From positions 1 through 64,000 of the forward strand of contig JAKSDO010000047.1 in assembly GCA_022360055.1 (NCBI GenBank): a stretch of 64,000 bases of DNA. The letters run 5' to 3'. The position numbers and the translations under genes are program-made. The stretch is from Cytophagales bacterium (GTDB taxonomy: Bacteria > Bacteroidota > Bacteroidia > Cytophagales > Cyclobacteriaceae). Of the stretch, positions 1 to 9,053 are shown piece by piece (position 1 is the first letter of the stretch; each line of letters begins with the position of its first letter). A model generated the notes under the pieces. It was not told where the DNA came from. It saw nothing but the letters and a program-made list of their open reading frames with translations, and searched no databases.

Positions 1-28
1 ATTGAAGAAGAGGATGAGCGTCGCGAAT

Positions 29-150
29 CAACACAAATTCAATCTCCATTCAATCTTAAATTCAACCTACATCAATCTTAAATTCAACCTACATCAATCT
101 TAAATTCAATCTAAATCAATCTCCAACTCAATCTGCATCAATCTAAAATA
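29..150. repeat. ~22-bp tandem repeat array upstream of the four-helix-bundle gene
   Basis: Tandem units with a 22-bp period begin near 29, 51, 73, 95 and 117. The copies at 51 and 73 are identical, and the copies at 95 and 117 are progressively degenerate. The core is CAATCTTAAATTCAACCT. The array ends about 30 bp before the ATG at 183. The same core reappears after that gene at 593-665, so the gene is bracketed by the repeat. There are no spacers, so this is not a CRISPR array. Confidence 0.85.
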
Positions 151-182
151 TTAACTGGTTTTCAAATCATAAAATCAATAAT

Positions 183-548
183 ATGACGAATCAGAACTGG
201 CTGGAATACAAAAAAAATATCAGGCAAAGATTAAAGGAATTCGCATTGCAAATCTTGAGCTTATCTGAAATGTTTCCGAACACAACAAGAGGTAGAATAA
301 TAAACAATCAACTGACAAAATCAGGCACCTCCATGTATGCTAATTACCGAGCTGCATTGAGGGGGCGATCTAAGCGTGAGTTTTTCAGTAAGCTTTCCAT
401 TGTTGTCGAAGAAGCTGACGAAACTGAAATGTGGCTTGATTTGGTTATCGATTCTAAATTGTTGACAAAAGATATTGTTAGGGAAATGCATGAAGAGGGT
501 CTGGAGCTTATAAAAATACTTTCAAGTATGAGAAAAAGGCTTCGATGA
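183..548 (+). CDS. four helix bundle protein (S23/bAvd-like)
   Basis: A 121-aa all-helical protein of the four-helix-bundle family. This family was first seen as open reading frames inside 23S rRNA intervening sequences and is related to the bAvd accessory proteins of diversity-generating retroelements. The supporting pattern is a helix with NQLTKSGTSMYANYRAALRG followed by a conserved FFSKLSIVVEEADETEMWLD segment, which is typical of these proteins. Length is normal for the family. No reverse transcriptase or rRNA lies nearby, so this is a stand-alone copy. It is enclosed by 22-bp repeats on both sides, suggesting that gene and repeats move or amplify as a unit. The molecular role is unknown; RNA or nucleic-acid binding has been proposed for relatives. 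Confidence 0.85.
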   Translation: MTNQNWLEYKKNIRQRLKEFALQILSLSEMFPNTTRGRIINNQLTKSGTSMYANYRAALRGRSKREFFSKLSIVVEEADETEMWLDLVIDSKLLTKDIVREMHEEGLELIKILSSMRKRLR

Positions 549-592
549 GATGGATGGTAATTAATATAAGACAAAATAAAGCATGATCTCGA

Positions 593-665
593 TTCAACCT
601 CCATCAATCTCTTCAATCACATCAATCTTAAATTCAATCTGTATTCAATCTCAATCAATCTCCAT
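593..665. repeat. second block of the ~22-bp repeat, downstream of the four-helix-bundle gene
   Basis: Contains several CATCAATCT / TTCAATCT units, including a copy of ATCAATCTTAAATTCAATCT at about 620-639 that is nearly identical to the upstream array. It runs to within about 7 bp of the ATG at 672, so the translation-initiation region of the following operon is itself built of repeat sequence. Confidence 0.8.
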
Positions 666-671
666 AAAAAG

Positions 672-2240
672 ATGATAACCATAAAGATCAACGGTTCGGA
701 AATTATGACTACTCCCGGAAGCACGATTCTGGAAGTTTTAAATAAGCTGGGGATCAAGGTTCCTACCATGTGCTATCTGGAAGACACGGAACATTTTCCC
801 ACATGTATGATTTGTATCGTGAAAGACCGGCGAAACGGGCAGATGATTCCATCGTGCAGTACGCGGGCGGTCGATGGTATGGAGATATCTACAAACGACA
901 ATGAAGTCATCGAAGCCAGAAAGACAGGCCTGGAGTTATTGTTGAGTGATCATGTCGGTGAATGCGATGCTCCTTGCCAAACCAACTGCCCCGCCTTTAT
1001 GGATATCCCGTTGATGAACCGCATGATCTCAAAAGAAGAAATCGGCAAAGCATTAAAGGTCATTAAAAGAGATATTGCATTTCCGGGAATATTAGGAAGG
1101 ATCTGTCCGGCTCCCTGTGAACGCGCGTGCCGCAGAAAAAATATCGACGATCCGGTTTCGATCCGTATGCTCGAAAGATATGCCGGAGACTCCGCCGCCA
1201 AGCAAATCAAAGAATATCTTCCGGCAAAGCTTCCTTCAAATGGGAAAAACATCGGAATAATCGGTACCGGACCAGGTGGACTATCGGCGGCATACTTTCT
1301 CCTTCAAAAGGGATATTCATGTACCTTGTACGACAAGAATCCTTTACCCGGAGGAGCGCTACGCTACGCCATTCCGGAGGATCGATTGCCCGCAGAAGTA
1401 CTGGATAGTGAAATCGAGTCGGTAGAAAAACTCGGGGCAAGCTTCCGAATGAATCACGAAATCCCTGTAGACGGCCTGCCCGGATTGCGACAAAAATTTG
1501 ATGCTATCATTATTGCTTCCGGCGAAGACAACGCTGATTTCAAAGGACTGGATAAAAGGAATAAGTCGTTTGTTACGGAACGCAACACCCACCGGACCAA
1601 TCTTGATGGAGTATTTGCCATAGGAAGTGCTATAAAGCCGGGAAGGGTCGCCATCCGGGCCATCGCCAACGGGAAAGAAGTAGCAACGGCCATTGACCGG
1701 TTTTTAAAAGGAAAAAATGTCGTTGGTGAAAAACGCAGGTTCAACTCCCGCATTGGCAAAATGATGCAAGAAGATTACGCCGGGTTTATGATGGAAGCTG
1801 ATGACAGACCAAGAATCGAGCTAAAGAACAACAGTGGTTATTCCGTTGACCAGGCGATTAATGAAGCGGAACGATGCATGCATTGTGACTGCCGGAAAAA
1901 GGATAACTGCAAACTGAGGGACTATGCAGATGAATACAATGCGGCGCAAAGCAGGTATTTCCCCCAAAAAAGAGCCCCTGTTAGAAAAACCTTTAAAAAT
2001 AAGCCTGTGGTTTATGAACAAGAAAAATGCATTAAATGCGGCATTTGCGTAAAACTCACAACCATGCATGGGGAAGAATTAGGATTGACATATATAGGAA
2101 AAGGATTTGATGTGGAGATACGGGCCCCATTTGACGATGAGAAAAAAAATGCGTTGGAGAAGACAGCGATTCTTTGTGCGGAAAAATGCCCCACAGCCGC
2201 ATTGGCAATCCATGAGAAAGAAATTGAAGGTTACTTATGA
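672..2240 (+). CDS. Fe-S flavoprotein: NuoG-type ferredoxin + GltD-like FAD domain + 4Fe-4S ferredoxin
   Basis: A 522-aa cytoplasmic redox protein. Residues 1-75 form a plant-type 2Fe-2S domain with C34, C45, C48 and C62 in NuoG spacing. HVGECDAPCQTNC (94-106) and CPAPCERAC (145-153) match the N-terminal Fe-S region of glutamate-synthase small-subunit (GltD) proteins. GIIGTGPGGLSAA (195-207) is the FAD-binding Rossmann loop. A C-terminal ferredoxin segment has C453, C456, C459 and C506. GltD-family proteins normally have a second Rossmann motif for NAD(P)H in mid-protein. Here the stretch 255-315 is short and shows no such glycine motif, so the electron donor may not be NAD(P)H. It is first in a + strand operon, 9 bp ahead of the beta-propeller gene. 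Substrate and partner are not identifiable from sequence. Confidence 0.8.
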   Translation: MITIKINGSEIMTTPGSTILEVLNKLGIKVPTMCYLEDTEHFPTCMICIVKDRRNGQMIPSCSTRAVDGMEISTNDNEVIEARKTGLELLLSDHVGECDAPCQTNCPAFMDIPLMNRMISKEEIGKALKVIKRDIAFPGILGRICPAPCERACRRKNIDDPVSIRMLERYAGDSAAKQIKEYLPAKLPSNGKNIGIIGTGPGGLSAAYFLLQKGYSCTLYDKNPLPGGALRYAIPEDRLPAEVLDSEIESVEKLGASFRMNHEIPVDGLPGLRQKFDAIIIASGEDNADFKGLDKRNKSFVTERNTHRTNLDGVFAIGSAIKPGRVAIRAIANGKEVATAIDRFLKGKNVVGEKRRFNSRIGKMMQEDYAGFMMEADDRPRIELKNNSGYSVDQAINEAERCMHCDCRKKDNCKLRDYADEYNAAQSRYFPQKRAPVRKTFKNKPVVYEQEKCIKCGICVKLTTMHGEELGLTYIGKGFDVEIRAPFDDEKKNALEKTAILCAEKCPTAALAIHEKEIEGYL

Positions 2241-2249
2241 TGAGGTATC

Positions 2250-3494
2250 ATGAAGAATAAAAAAATAAACTGCTGTTATTCCCGGACTTGTACAGGAATC
2301 TCTCAGCTATTTGAGCGGGTATTTCAGGGGACCGGCAGGTACAGGCCCGGTGATCAACGAGCTCACTTCGACTACCGGCAAAACAGGCTTGCAATCACGG
2401 TCACAGCTGTGGTAATTTTATTCCTCGCCGGTCAGGCAACCGGCCAATCAACCTCCGAATGGAATATATTCAGAGGAGATCCCGCCCTGAATGGTTTCAG
2501 CAAAGCAAAAATAAGAGCACCCCTGGACTTAAAATGGACCTATCAGACAGATGACGCCATCGTGGGGGGGCCGGTTATAGGAGGAAATACGATTTTTGTA
2601 AGCTCAACCGGCGGCATCGTTTATGCCCTGGATTTCGAAGGTAAGCTTAAGTGGGAATTTGAAACGGATAATTCAATAGAAGCTCCCGTACTATACCTCG
2701 ACGGAAATGTTTATGTGGGAAACCTGAGCGGCTTTTTATACGCTCTGGACGCCGGGACAGGAAAGCAGATTTGGAAATACGAATCAGAAAACCAGATAAT
2801 GGGGTCTGCGAATTATTTTTTTAAGAATGAAAAATTATATATTGTCGTTGGGAGTTACGACTTTTTCCTGCACTGTGTCGATGCGACAACCGGCAAAATG
2901 GTTTGGAAGTATGAATCGGATAATTTTGTGAATGGCGCCGCTGCTATTGGCGGCAATCTGGCGGTGTTTGGCGGATGCGATGGTTTTTTACACCTCCTTT
3001 CTTTGGACAAGGGTGTTGCAAAAGACAAACTGGAGGTAGCCACCTACATTGCCGGATCGGTAACGATATCGGAAAACATGGCTTTTACCGGAGATTACGA
3101 TGGATTGTTTTCGTGCATCGATTTGGAAAAGAAAAATATCGAATGGCAGTTTGATAATCCCGACAGCAATTTGCCTATTCTCGGTTCGCCGTCCGTATCG
3201 GGCAAATTGGTTGTCATTGGAGGACAAGACAAACGTCTTCGTTGTTTTAATAAGGCAACCGGCAACCAATTGTGGGAATTTAACGCAGGAGGGAGAATGG
3301 ATGCCTCTCCCGTCATAGCAAGGAATTCGGTGATTGCCGTCACAATGGATGGCATGCTTTATATCGTAAATTTGTACGACGGCGAAGAAATCTGGTCGTA
3401 TGAAATTGGAAGTGCTATGACCCATAATCCGGCTGTTATAAACAATACCATTGTGGTCGGCGCAAAAGACGGAAATGTTTACTTTTTTCAATAA
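2250..3494 (+). CDS. PQQ-binding-like beta-propeller repeat protein, exported
   Basis: A 414-aa protein with repeated blades ending in patterns such as LYALDAGTGKQIWKYES and LRCFNKATGNQLWEF, the hallmark of PQQ/BamB-like propellers. A hydrophobic stretch at 47-61 (AITVTAVVILFLAG) followed by ATGQ looks like a signal peptide or anchor, which would place the propeller in the periplasm or on the outer membrane. It is preceded by an unusual 45-residue N-terminus with a CC pair and SRTC. No alternative Met lies between this tail and the hydrophobic segment, so the tail is either real or an annotation artefact. The catalytic residues of true quinoprotein dehydrogenases were not identified, so a scaffold role like BamB is also possible. 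It sits between the Fe-S flavoprotein and the glycosyltransferase in one operon. Confidence 0.82.
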   Translation: MKNKKINCCYSRTCTGISQLFERVFQGTGRYRPGDQRAHFDYRQNRLAITVTAVVILFLAGQATGQSTSEWNIFRGDPALNGFSKAKIRAPLDLKWTYQTDDAIVGGPVIGGNTIFVSSTGGIVYALDFEGKLKWEFETDNSIEAPVLYLDGNVYVGNLSGFLYALDAGTGKQIWKYESENQIMGSANYFFKNEKLYIVVGSYDFFLHCVDATTGKMVWKYESDNFVNGAAAIGGNLAVFGGCDGFLHLLSLDKGVAKDKLEVATYIAGSVTISENMAFTGDYDGLFSCIDLEKKNIEWQFDNPDSNLPILGSPSVSGKLVVIGGQDKRLRCFNKATGNQLWEFNAGGRMDASPVIARNSVIAVTMDGMLYIVNLYDGEEIWSYEIGSAMTHNPAVINNTIVVGAKDGNVYFFQ

Positions 3495-3618
3495 AAACCT
3501 ATGCTCATGTTGAAAGGTCTATTCGCCATGGAGAATGAGATTTCAAAAACCGGCCGGTCCGGACCCGATGGCGAAAAATTGGCGCAATAAGCAGAGGATT
3601 TAATCAGATGAACAAGAC

Positions 3619-4932
3619 ATGCAAATAGTTCACATCGTTCCCGGTTCCGGAGGCAGTTTTTATTGCGGCAATTGCCTTCGGGACAGTAAATACATGGCCG
3701 GGCTAAAACAGGCCGGGGCCGGGGTGGTAAAAGTACCCATGTACTTACCGCTTTTCGCAGATGAACGCGATCTCGATGATGTTCCGGTTTTTTACGGCGC
3801 GGTAAATCTATATCTGGGGCATAATATTCCGGCATTTCGAAAGGCCCCCAAATGGATCAAAAATATGCTTGATTCCGGCCCGGTCCTAAAACTGGCTGCC
3901 GACATGGCCGGCTCAACAAACCCAAAAGGCCTGGAAGACATGACCATTTCCATGCTGCTCGGCGAATCCGGCGAACAGAAAAAAGAGCTCGATCATTTGG
4001 TGGAGTGGATCGGAAATCATTGCGAAGCCGATGTGGTCCATTTATCCAATGCCCTGTTGCTTGGCCTGGCAAAAAGGATCAAAGAGAAGTTAGACGTTAT
4101 CGTTGTGTGTACACTTCAGGATGAAGATGTATGGGTAAATGCCATGGACGAAGAATTCAAAAAAAGAACGTGGGCACTCATGAAAGAGCGGGCCATGGAT
4201 GTAGATGCGTTTTTTGCCGTTAGCGATTACTATGCCGGGGAGATGCAACCCCTGTTAAATATATCGGACGACAAACTATTCACAAGACATATCATGATCG
4301 ATGCGGAAGATTATCAGTACATCGGTACAGAAGAAAAACCTTTGAATATCGGATACATTTCCCGGATGAACGAATGTAACGGATTGGAGTTGCTCATTGA
4401 TGCATTTATACTCTTGAAGCGAAGCCCAAGGTGGAAAGATGTGAAACTTGTCCTTACCGGAGGATCGACGGGTGATGACAACAAATTCCTATATAGCATG
4501 AAGAAAAAAATCAGACAGGCCGGCATCGTTGAGTCGATTGAGTTCCATAAAGATTTCGAAGGGGAAGGCAGGGATGAATTTTTCAGAAAAGTGTCCGCAA
4601 TCTCCGTTCCGGTGCTGGAAGGGGAAGCTTTCGGATTATACCTACTCGAATCCATGGCTTCCGGAATTCCTGTTGTCCAGCCGGAAGTAGGAGCATTCCC
4701 TGAAATTATTTCAAAAGCAGGGGGAGGAATCACATATGCTCCAAACAGGCCGGATGTCCTGGCAAAAACACTGGAAAGCCTGTTGAACGATCGCGAAAAG
4801 CTATCGGCACTCAGTAAAACAGGCAGGGCCGGAGTTGAAGAACACTTCAATATTCATCGGCAGGCACAGGAAACCCTTGCCTTATATCATAAGATCATTC
4901 GAAAGGAAACCGGAGATTCCGATGCTGCTTAG
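3619..4932 (+). CDS. glycosyltransferase family 4
   Basis: A 437-aa GT-B-fold glycosyltransferase. The N-terminus reads MQIVHIVPGSGGSFYCGNCL, with the glycine-rich loop replaced by a C16-x2-C19 pair followed by RDS, a feature of a GT4 subgroup rather than the classic family. The C-terminal half carries the retaining-GT donor-site motif E-x7-E (EAFGLYLLE, about 336-344) followed by SMASGIPVVQPEVGAFPEII. It probably transfers a sugar from a nucleotide-sugar donor to an unknown cytoplasmic acceptor. Its stop overlaps the start of the ABC ATPase by 11 bp, implying coupled synthesis and suggesting that the glycosylated product is handled by the ABC system. A 124-bp gap separates it from the propeller gene. 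Confidence 0.85.
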   Translation: MQIVHIVPGSGGSFYCGNCLRDSKYMAGLKQAGAGVVKVPMYLPLFADERDLDDVPVFYGAVNLYLGHNIPAFRKAPKWIKNMLDSGPVLKLAADMAGSTNPKGLEDMTISMLLGESGEQKKELDHLVEWIGNHCEADVVHLSNALLLGLAKRIKEKLDVIVVCTLQDEDVWVNAMDEEFKKRTWALMKERAMDVDAFFAVSDYYAGEMQPLLNISDDKLFTRHIMIDAEDYQYIGTEEKPLNIGYISRMNECNGLELLIDAFILLKRSPRWKDVKLVLTGGSTGDDNKFLYSMKKKIRQAGIVESIEFHKDFEGEGRDEFFRKVSAISVPVLEGEAFGLYLLESMASGIPVVQPEVGAFPEIISKAGGGITYAPNRPDVLAKTLESLLNDREKLSALSKTGRAGVEEHFNIHRQAQETLALYHKIIRKETGDSDAA

Positions 4933-5611
4933 ACTCACAAACATCCGCAAATCGTTCGGATTGTCCGGATCCAGAAGCTACCGCGAGGTGCTCAGGGGCA
5001 TTTCTTTTGAACTGGACAGCGGGAAATCCCTTGCCATCCTCGGCCCTTCCGGTTCAGGAAAATCGACTTTACTCAATATTATCGGGGCGCTCGATATCCC
5101 TGATGAAGGTCAGATTGCGTTTGGCGGAGAAGCCATTGAAAGGTTTTCGGAGAAGCAATTGGCATCGTTCAGAAACAGGGAAATCGGCTTTGTATTTCAA
5201 TCCCATCATTTGCTTCCACAGTGCAATGTAATTGAAAATGTGCTGGTCCCTACGTTGGCAAACAATGCAAAAAAATTGCGCGCTGAAGTCAAACACAATG
5301 CATTGGATCTGATCAGGACCGTTGGATTATGGGAGCATCGATTTGATTTCCCGGGTACCCTCTCCGGCGGTGAATGCCAACGCGTAGCAGCGATCCGGGC
5401 ACTGATCAACCGGCCCAGGCTGCTTCTGGCAGACGAGCCGACCGGGGCGCTCGATCATGAACATGCAACATCTATTATCAATTTGCTTCTGAAGCTCAAG
5501 GATGAGTTCGGGACATCGCTTATCGTGGTGACACACTCCAGAGACATCGCTTCCAGGATGGATCAAATGTACAATCTGACAGGTGGTGAATTACAGCGAT
5601 TGAGTAAGTAA
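4922..5611 (+). CDS. ABC transporter ATP-binding protein (LolD/MacB type)
   Basis: A 229-aa ATPase with Walker A GPSGSGKST (41-49), Q-loop VFQSHHLLP, signature LSGGECQRVA and Walker B LLLADEPTGALD. The combination with an FtsX-type permease places it in the LolD/MacB/FtsE class of mechanotransmitting ABC systems. The start at 4922 was chosen over an upstream in-frame ATG at 4835 because it is where the conserved domain begins (MLLRLTNIRKSF), it has a GGAG about 10 bp upstream, and it overlaps the preceding stop only slightly. The permease starts 5 bp after its stop. Confidence 0.9.
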   Translation: MLLRLTNIRKSFGLSGSRSYREVLRGISFELDSGKSLAILGPSGSGKSTLLNIIGALDIPDEGQIAFGGEAIERFSEKQLASFRNREIGFVFQSHHLLPQCNVIENVLVPTLANNAKKLRAEVKHNALDLIRTVGLWEHRFDFPGTLSGGECQRVAAIRALINRPRLLLADEPTGALDHEHATSIINLLLKLKDEFGTSLIVVTHSRDIASRMDQMYNLTGGELQRLSK

Positions 5612-5616
5612 CAGGT

Positions 5617-8600
5617 ATGAGGATCTCAAGCTTTATTTACCGGTCATTTTTCCATTATTGGAGGTCAAACCTGCTTGTGATCTGCGGGGCGGCCATCAGC
5701 GCCATGGTGCTCACCGGAACATTGATCGTCGGAGATTCAATGCGATTTAGCCTGGAACAATCCGCTGAATTGAGGCTTGGGAAAATTGATTATGCTTTCT
5801 CCGGAATCGACCGGTATTTCCGAACGGATATCGCGGAAGCATTAAGGGAAGAGCTCAAGACAAACGTTTCCGTACTGCTGATACAACGGGGCATCGCTTC
5901 TTCACAGGGAGGGGAGTTTAAAATGAGCAACATTCAGGTACTGGGAATCGACCGGCCATTCTTCACTTTTTCCAACAGCCCGGAAGATGTTGGTTTTCCG
6001 ATGGATAATGAAGCATTCATCAGCAAAAATCTGGCAAATCGATTGCAGCTAAAAAAAGATGATTCCTTTCTTGTTCGCTTGGAAAAAGGGAGCCTGATCC
6101 CTAAAAACGCTCCTTTTGTTGCAGATGCCGACAATTACGTTTCCCTAAGACTTAAAGTGGGCAAAGTATTATCTGACGACGAGTTCGGCCGCTTTAACCT
6201 GAATATTTCCCAGACAGCCCCTTTCAATGTGTTCATCTCGAATAAATTCCTAAATGAAAAACTGAACTGGAACGGGAAGGGCAATACTTTACTGTTTTCA
6301 GAAGGAAAATCCGAGCATGAAATTTCACAGGCCCTCCACAACCACTGGGAGATTGGGGATCTGGCGTTGACCATTTCAAGGATCAATCAGGATCAGGCTT
6401 TTGGAATCACCTCGCAGAGAGTGTTCATTGATTCCATATCCGCCGATAAAATCAAACAGGTTTTTCCGGGAGCCAGGGAAATCCTAACCTATATGGCGAA
6501 TTCCATGTCGGTGCATGAGAAGAGCACTCCTTATTCATTCATTGCTGCCGGCCCATTTTCAGCCTCCCTGGCCACAGACGAAATTCTGATCAATTCATGG
6601 ATGGCAGAAGACCTGGAAGCCTCCGTTGGGGATACCGTTGAGGCGACCTATTTTAGTATTGGCCCACTGCGGAAGCTCATTGAACAAAAACATTCGTTCA
6701 TCGTCAAAGACATTGTACAAATCAAAGGACAATTCGCTGAAAGAAAGCTCATGCCGGACCTGCCCGGTTTGTCAGATGCCGGCAGTTGCAGAGAATGGGA
6801 CGCAGGTGTGCCGATTTCATTGGATGCCATAAGAGACAAAGATGAAGATTATTGGAATAAATATCGAGGAACGCCCAAGGCTTTTATATCGTATGACACG
6901 GGTAAAGAACTTTGGCAAAACCGTTTTGGCGTCTGCACAGCCATTAGGCTGCCTTCTGCCATTTCAAATCAAGAGGAGATTGAGCGGAGAATATCGGAAG
7001 CATTATCGCCGACCGACTTGGGATTTATGTTGAATGCGGTAAAGGAAGAGGGATTCCGCGCAGCCCGGGGAGGAGTTGATTTTTCTCAACTATTCATGGG
7101 ACTGAGTTTCTTTCTGTTAGCAGCCTCTGTAATCCTGATGTCGCTTTTATTCAATCTTCATTTGGAAAATCGAATCGGTGAAATGGGCACATTAAAAGCA
7201 GTGGGATTTACAACTTCACTCATCAGGAAATTTTTCCTGGTTGAGGGTTTATTGATCGCCATACCCGGAATTTTTTTGGGATTGGTTTTGGCCGTACTTT
7301 ACAACCGACTTGTCTTTCTGGCCCTGAATACCATCTGGCAGAAGATTGTATATACCTCCGTTTTACTGGAATCAATTCAACTTGCCACGCTGGTACAGGG
7401 CGGAATAATTTCAGCGATTATAATTGGTCTCAGCATCTGGCGAAATACCGCAAAAAGGTTGAAATCCCCTTCATCCGAACTTCAGAGAAAATTGAGCAGG
7501 CCGACACCCCGAAGGCTGGTGAAGCTTTACCGAACAGGAGGCTGGGCTTTTCAGGCAATGGCTGCCGGATTGCTTGCCTATGACTTAACCGACTCAAACT
7601 ACATGAATACGGGCATTTATTTTTCTGCCGGTTCGGTCATGTTATTTGGTGCACTACTTCTGATCGCTTCCGGAACTGGAAATGCCACACAAAGAGCGTT
7701 CAATACCATTTCATTACTGCTGCGGAGTATCTCGCGGAACCGCGCCAGAAGCCTGCGGATTATCATCCTTTTTGCCCTTGGAACATTTATTACAATTTCG
7801 ACAGGATTAAACAAAAAAGATCCCTACAAGAATTCCACCCGGCTTTCCGGCGGAACCGGAGGATTTCAGTTGTACATGGAAACAACCCTGCCCGTACTTC
7901 ATGACCTGAACGATCCCGCAATACAGCAAGATCTGGGAATGAATCGACCATTGAAGTTTATTCAGATTCGTAAGAGCGAAGGAGATGACGCCAGTTGCCT
8001 TAACCTAAATCGCATTACCTCTCCGAGAATCCTTGGCATCCCAAGCGAACAGCTCACGGACCGTTTCTCATTTACTGCTCAAACGGATGACTTGAATGAA
8101 GAAAAGCCGTGGCAATCTTTAAAGAGGAAGCTACAGGGTGACGTTATTCCGGCATTTCTGGACCAGACCGTCATTCAATGGGGATTGGGTAAAAAAGTGG
8201 GCGATACACTGGTTTATACAAACGAATATGGGAAAAATATGTATTTGAAGATCGTCGGGGGGCTGGGCAATTCCATTTTCCAGGGAAGTGTTCTGATCGA
8301 TGAGCAACACTTCTTACGGCATTTTCCATCAAACAGCGGATCGCACGTGTTCCTTATAGACGTTGCACAAGACCAAATTAATGGAAACGAGGAAATACTC
8401 ACTCGTTCTTTTAGAAATGTCGGAATGGAGCTGGAACGAACCGCGGATCGTCTGGCAAAATTCAACCAGGTCGAAAATACATATTTATCCATATTTCTGT
8501 TGCTGGGCGGCTTGGCCCTGATCCTGGGTACGGCGGGATTAGGTATTTCACTGGCGAGGAACTTAATGGACAGGGGCAGGGAGCTCGGAATCTTTCGGGC

Positions 8601-8859
8601 AATGGGATTTCAGCGCAAGCGCATACTTTTCATGATTATCACAGAGCATCTGTCACTTCTTGTTATCGGGACATTGACCGGCATGATTTCCGCTTTAACT
8701 GCGACACTGCCTTCTTTTCTGACAGGCATGGACCAAAGCTCATGGTATACCGCTTTCTTACTCGTCTTTGCCATTCTCATCAATGGATTCGTTTGGATAT
8801 GGTTGATTTCAAGGAACTCCTTAAAAAAGAACTTACAGACGGCACTCGGATCGGAATAA
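5617..8859 (+). CDS. FtsX-like ABC permease, double-length
   Basis: A 1080-aa inner-membrane protein made of two MacB/FtsX-like halves. An N-terminal membrane helix (about 18-38) leads to a large periplasmic domain. An FtsX domain follows with helices around 490-600 and the motif GEMGTLKAVGFTTSLIRKFF. A linker with further helices (about 640-690 and 715-735) leads to a second periplasmic domain and a final FtsX helix set (about 950-1075) with GRELGIFRAMGFQRKRILF. One polypeptide can therefore supply both permease halves to the adjacent ATPase. Systems of this class extrude lipids, lipoproteins or glycolipids, or transmit force, rather than importing nutrients. The cargo here is unknown; the product of the neighbouring glycosyltransferase is a candidate. 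Confidence 0.87.
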   Translation: MRISSFIYRSFFHYWRSNLLVICGAAISAMVLTGTLIVGDSMRFSLEQSAELRLGKIDYAFSGIDRYFRTDIAEALREELKTNVSVLLIQRGIASSQGGEFKMSNIQVLGIDRPFFTFSNSPEDVGFPMDNEAFISKNLANRLQLKKDDSFLVRLEKGSLIPKNAPFVADADNYVSLRLKVGKVLSDDEFGRFNLNISQTAPFNVFISNKFLNEKLNWNGKGNTLLFSEGKSEHEISQALHNHWEIGDLALTISRINQDQAFGITSQRVFIDSISADKIKQVFPGAREILTYMANSMSVHEKSTPYSFIAAGPFSASLATDEILINSWMAEDLEASVGDTVEATYFSIGPLRKLIEQKHSFIVKDIVQIKGQFAERKLMPDLPGLSDAGSCREWDAGVPISLDAIRDKDEDYWNKYRGTPKAFISYDTGKELWQNRFGVCTAIRLPSAISNQEEIERRISEALSPTDLGFMLNAVKEEGFRAARGGVDFSQLFMGLSFFLLAASVILMSLLFNLHLENRIGEMGTLKAVGFTTSLIRKFFLVEGLLIAIPGIFLGLVLAVLYNRLVFLALNTIWQKIVYTSVLLESIQLATLVQGGIISAIIIGLSIWRNTAKRLKSPSSELQRKLSRPTPRRLVKLYRTGGWAFQAMAAGLLAYDLTDSNYMNTGIYFSAGSVMLFGALLLIASGTGNATQRAFNTISLLLRSISRNRARSLRIIILFALGTFITISTGLNKKDPYKNSTRLSGGTGGFQLYMETTLPVLHDLNDPAIQQDLGMNRPLKFIQIRKSEGDDASCLNLNRITSPRILGIPSEQLTDRFSFTAQTDDLNEEKPWQSLKRKLQGDVIPAFLDQTVIQWGLGKKVGDTLVYTNEYGKNMYLKIVGGLGNSIFQGSVLIDEQHFLRHFPSNSGSHVFLIDVAQDQINGNEEILTRSFRNVGMELERTADRLAKFNQVENTYLSIFLLLGGLALILGTAGLGISLARNLMDRGRELGIFRAMGFQRKRILFMIITEHLSLLVIGTLTGMISALTATLPSFLTGMDQSSWYTAFLLVFAILINGFVWIWLISRNSLKKNLQTALGSE

Positions 8860-9053
8860 GTTTTTCAATACGACATTTGGCTGATCTTCATATTAAGTTA
8901 ACACCTCAAAATTGTGATTTTAAGCAATGCAATTATTTATGCAAAATCCCACACCCACCGGGCTATACCTCGATTACAATACGATTAATTTCAACGAAAA
9001 TCGATGTTACACTTAGAGTGTCAAAATAAAGCATGAAAGCCCGGCAACCGGAT

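Noticed and set aside
29-150. CRISPR-like array
   Set aside because: The 22-bp units are contiguous and show no unique spacers, and no cas gene is near.
183-548. Diversity-generating retroelement (bAvd-like protein)
   Set aside because: No reverse transcriptase, template repeat or variable repeat is visible nearby; only the four-helix-bundle protein is present.
3501-3590. 29-codon frame between the propeller and glycosyltransferase genes
   Set aside because: Too short, no recognisable family, and no tight coupling to neighbours beyond 7 bp from the upstream stop.
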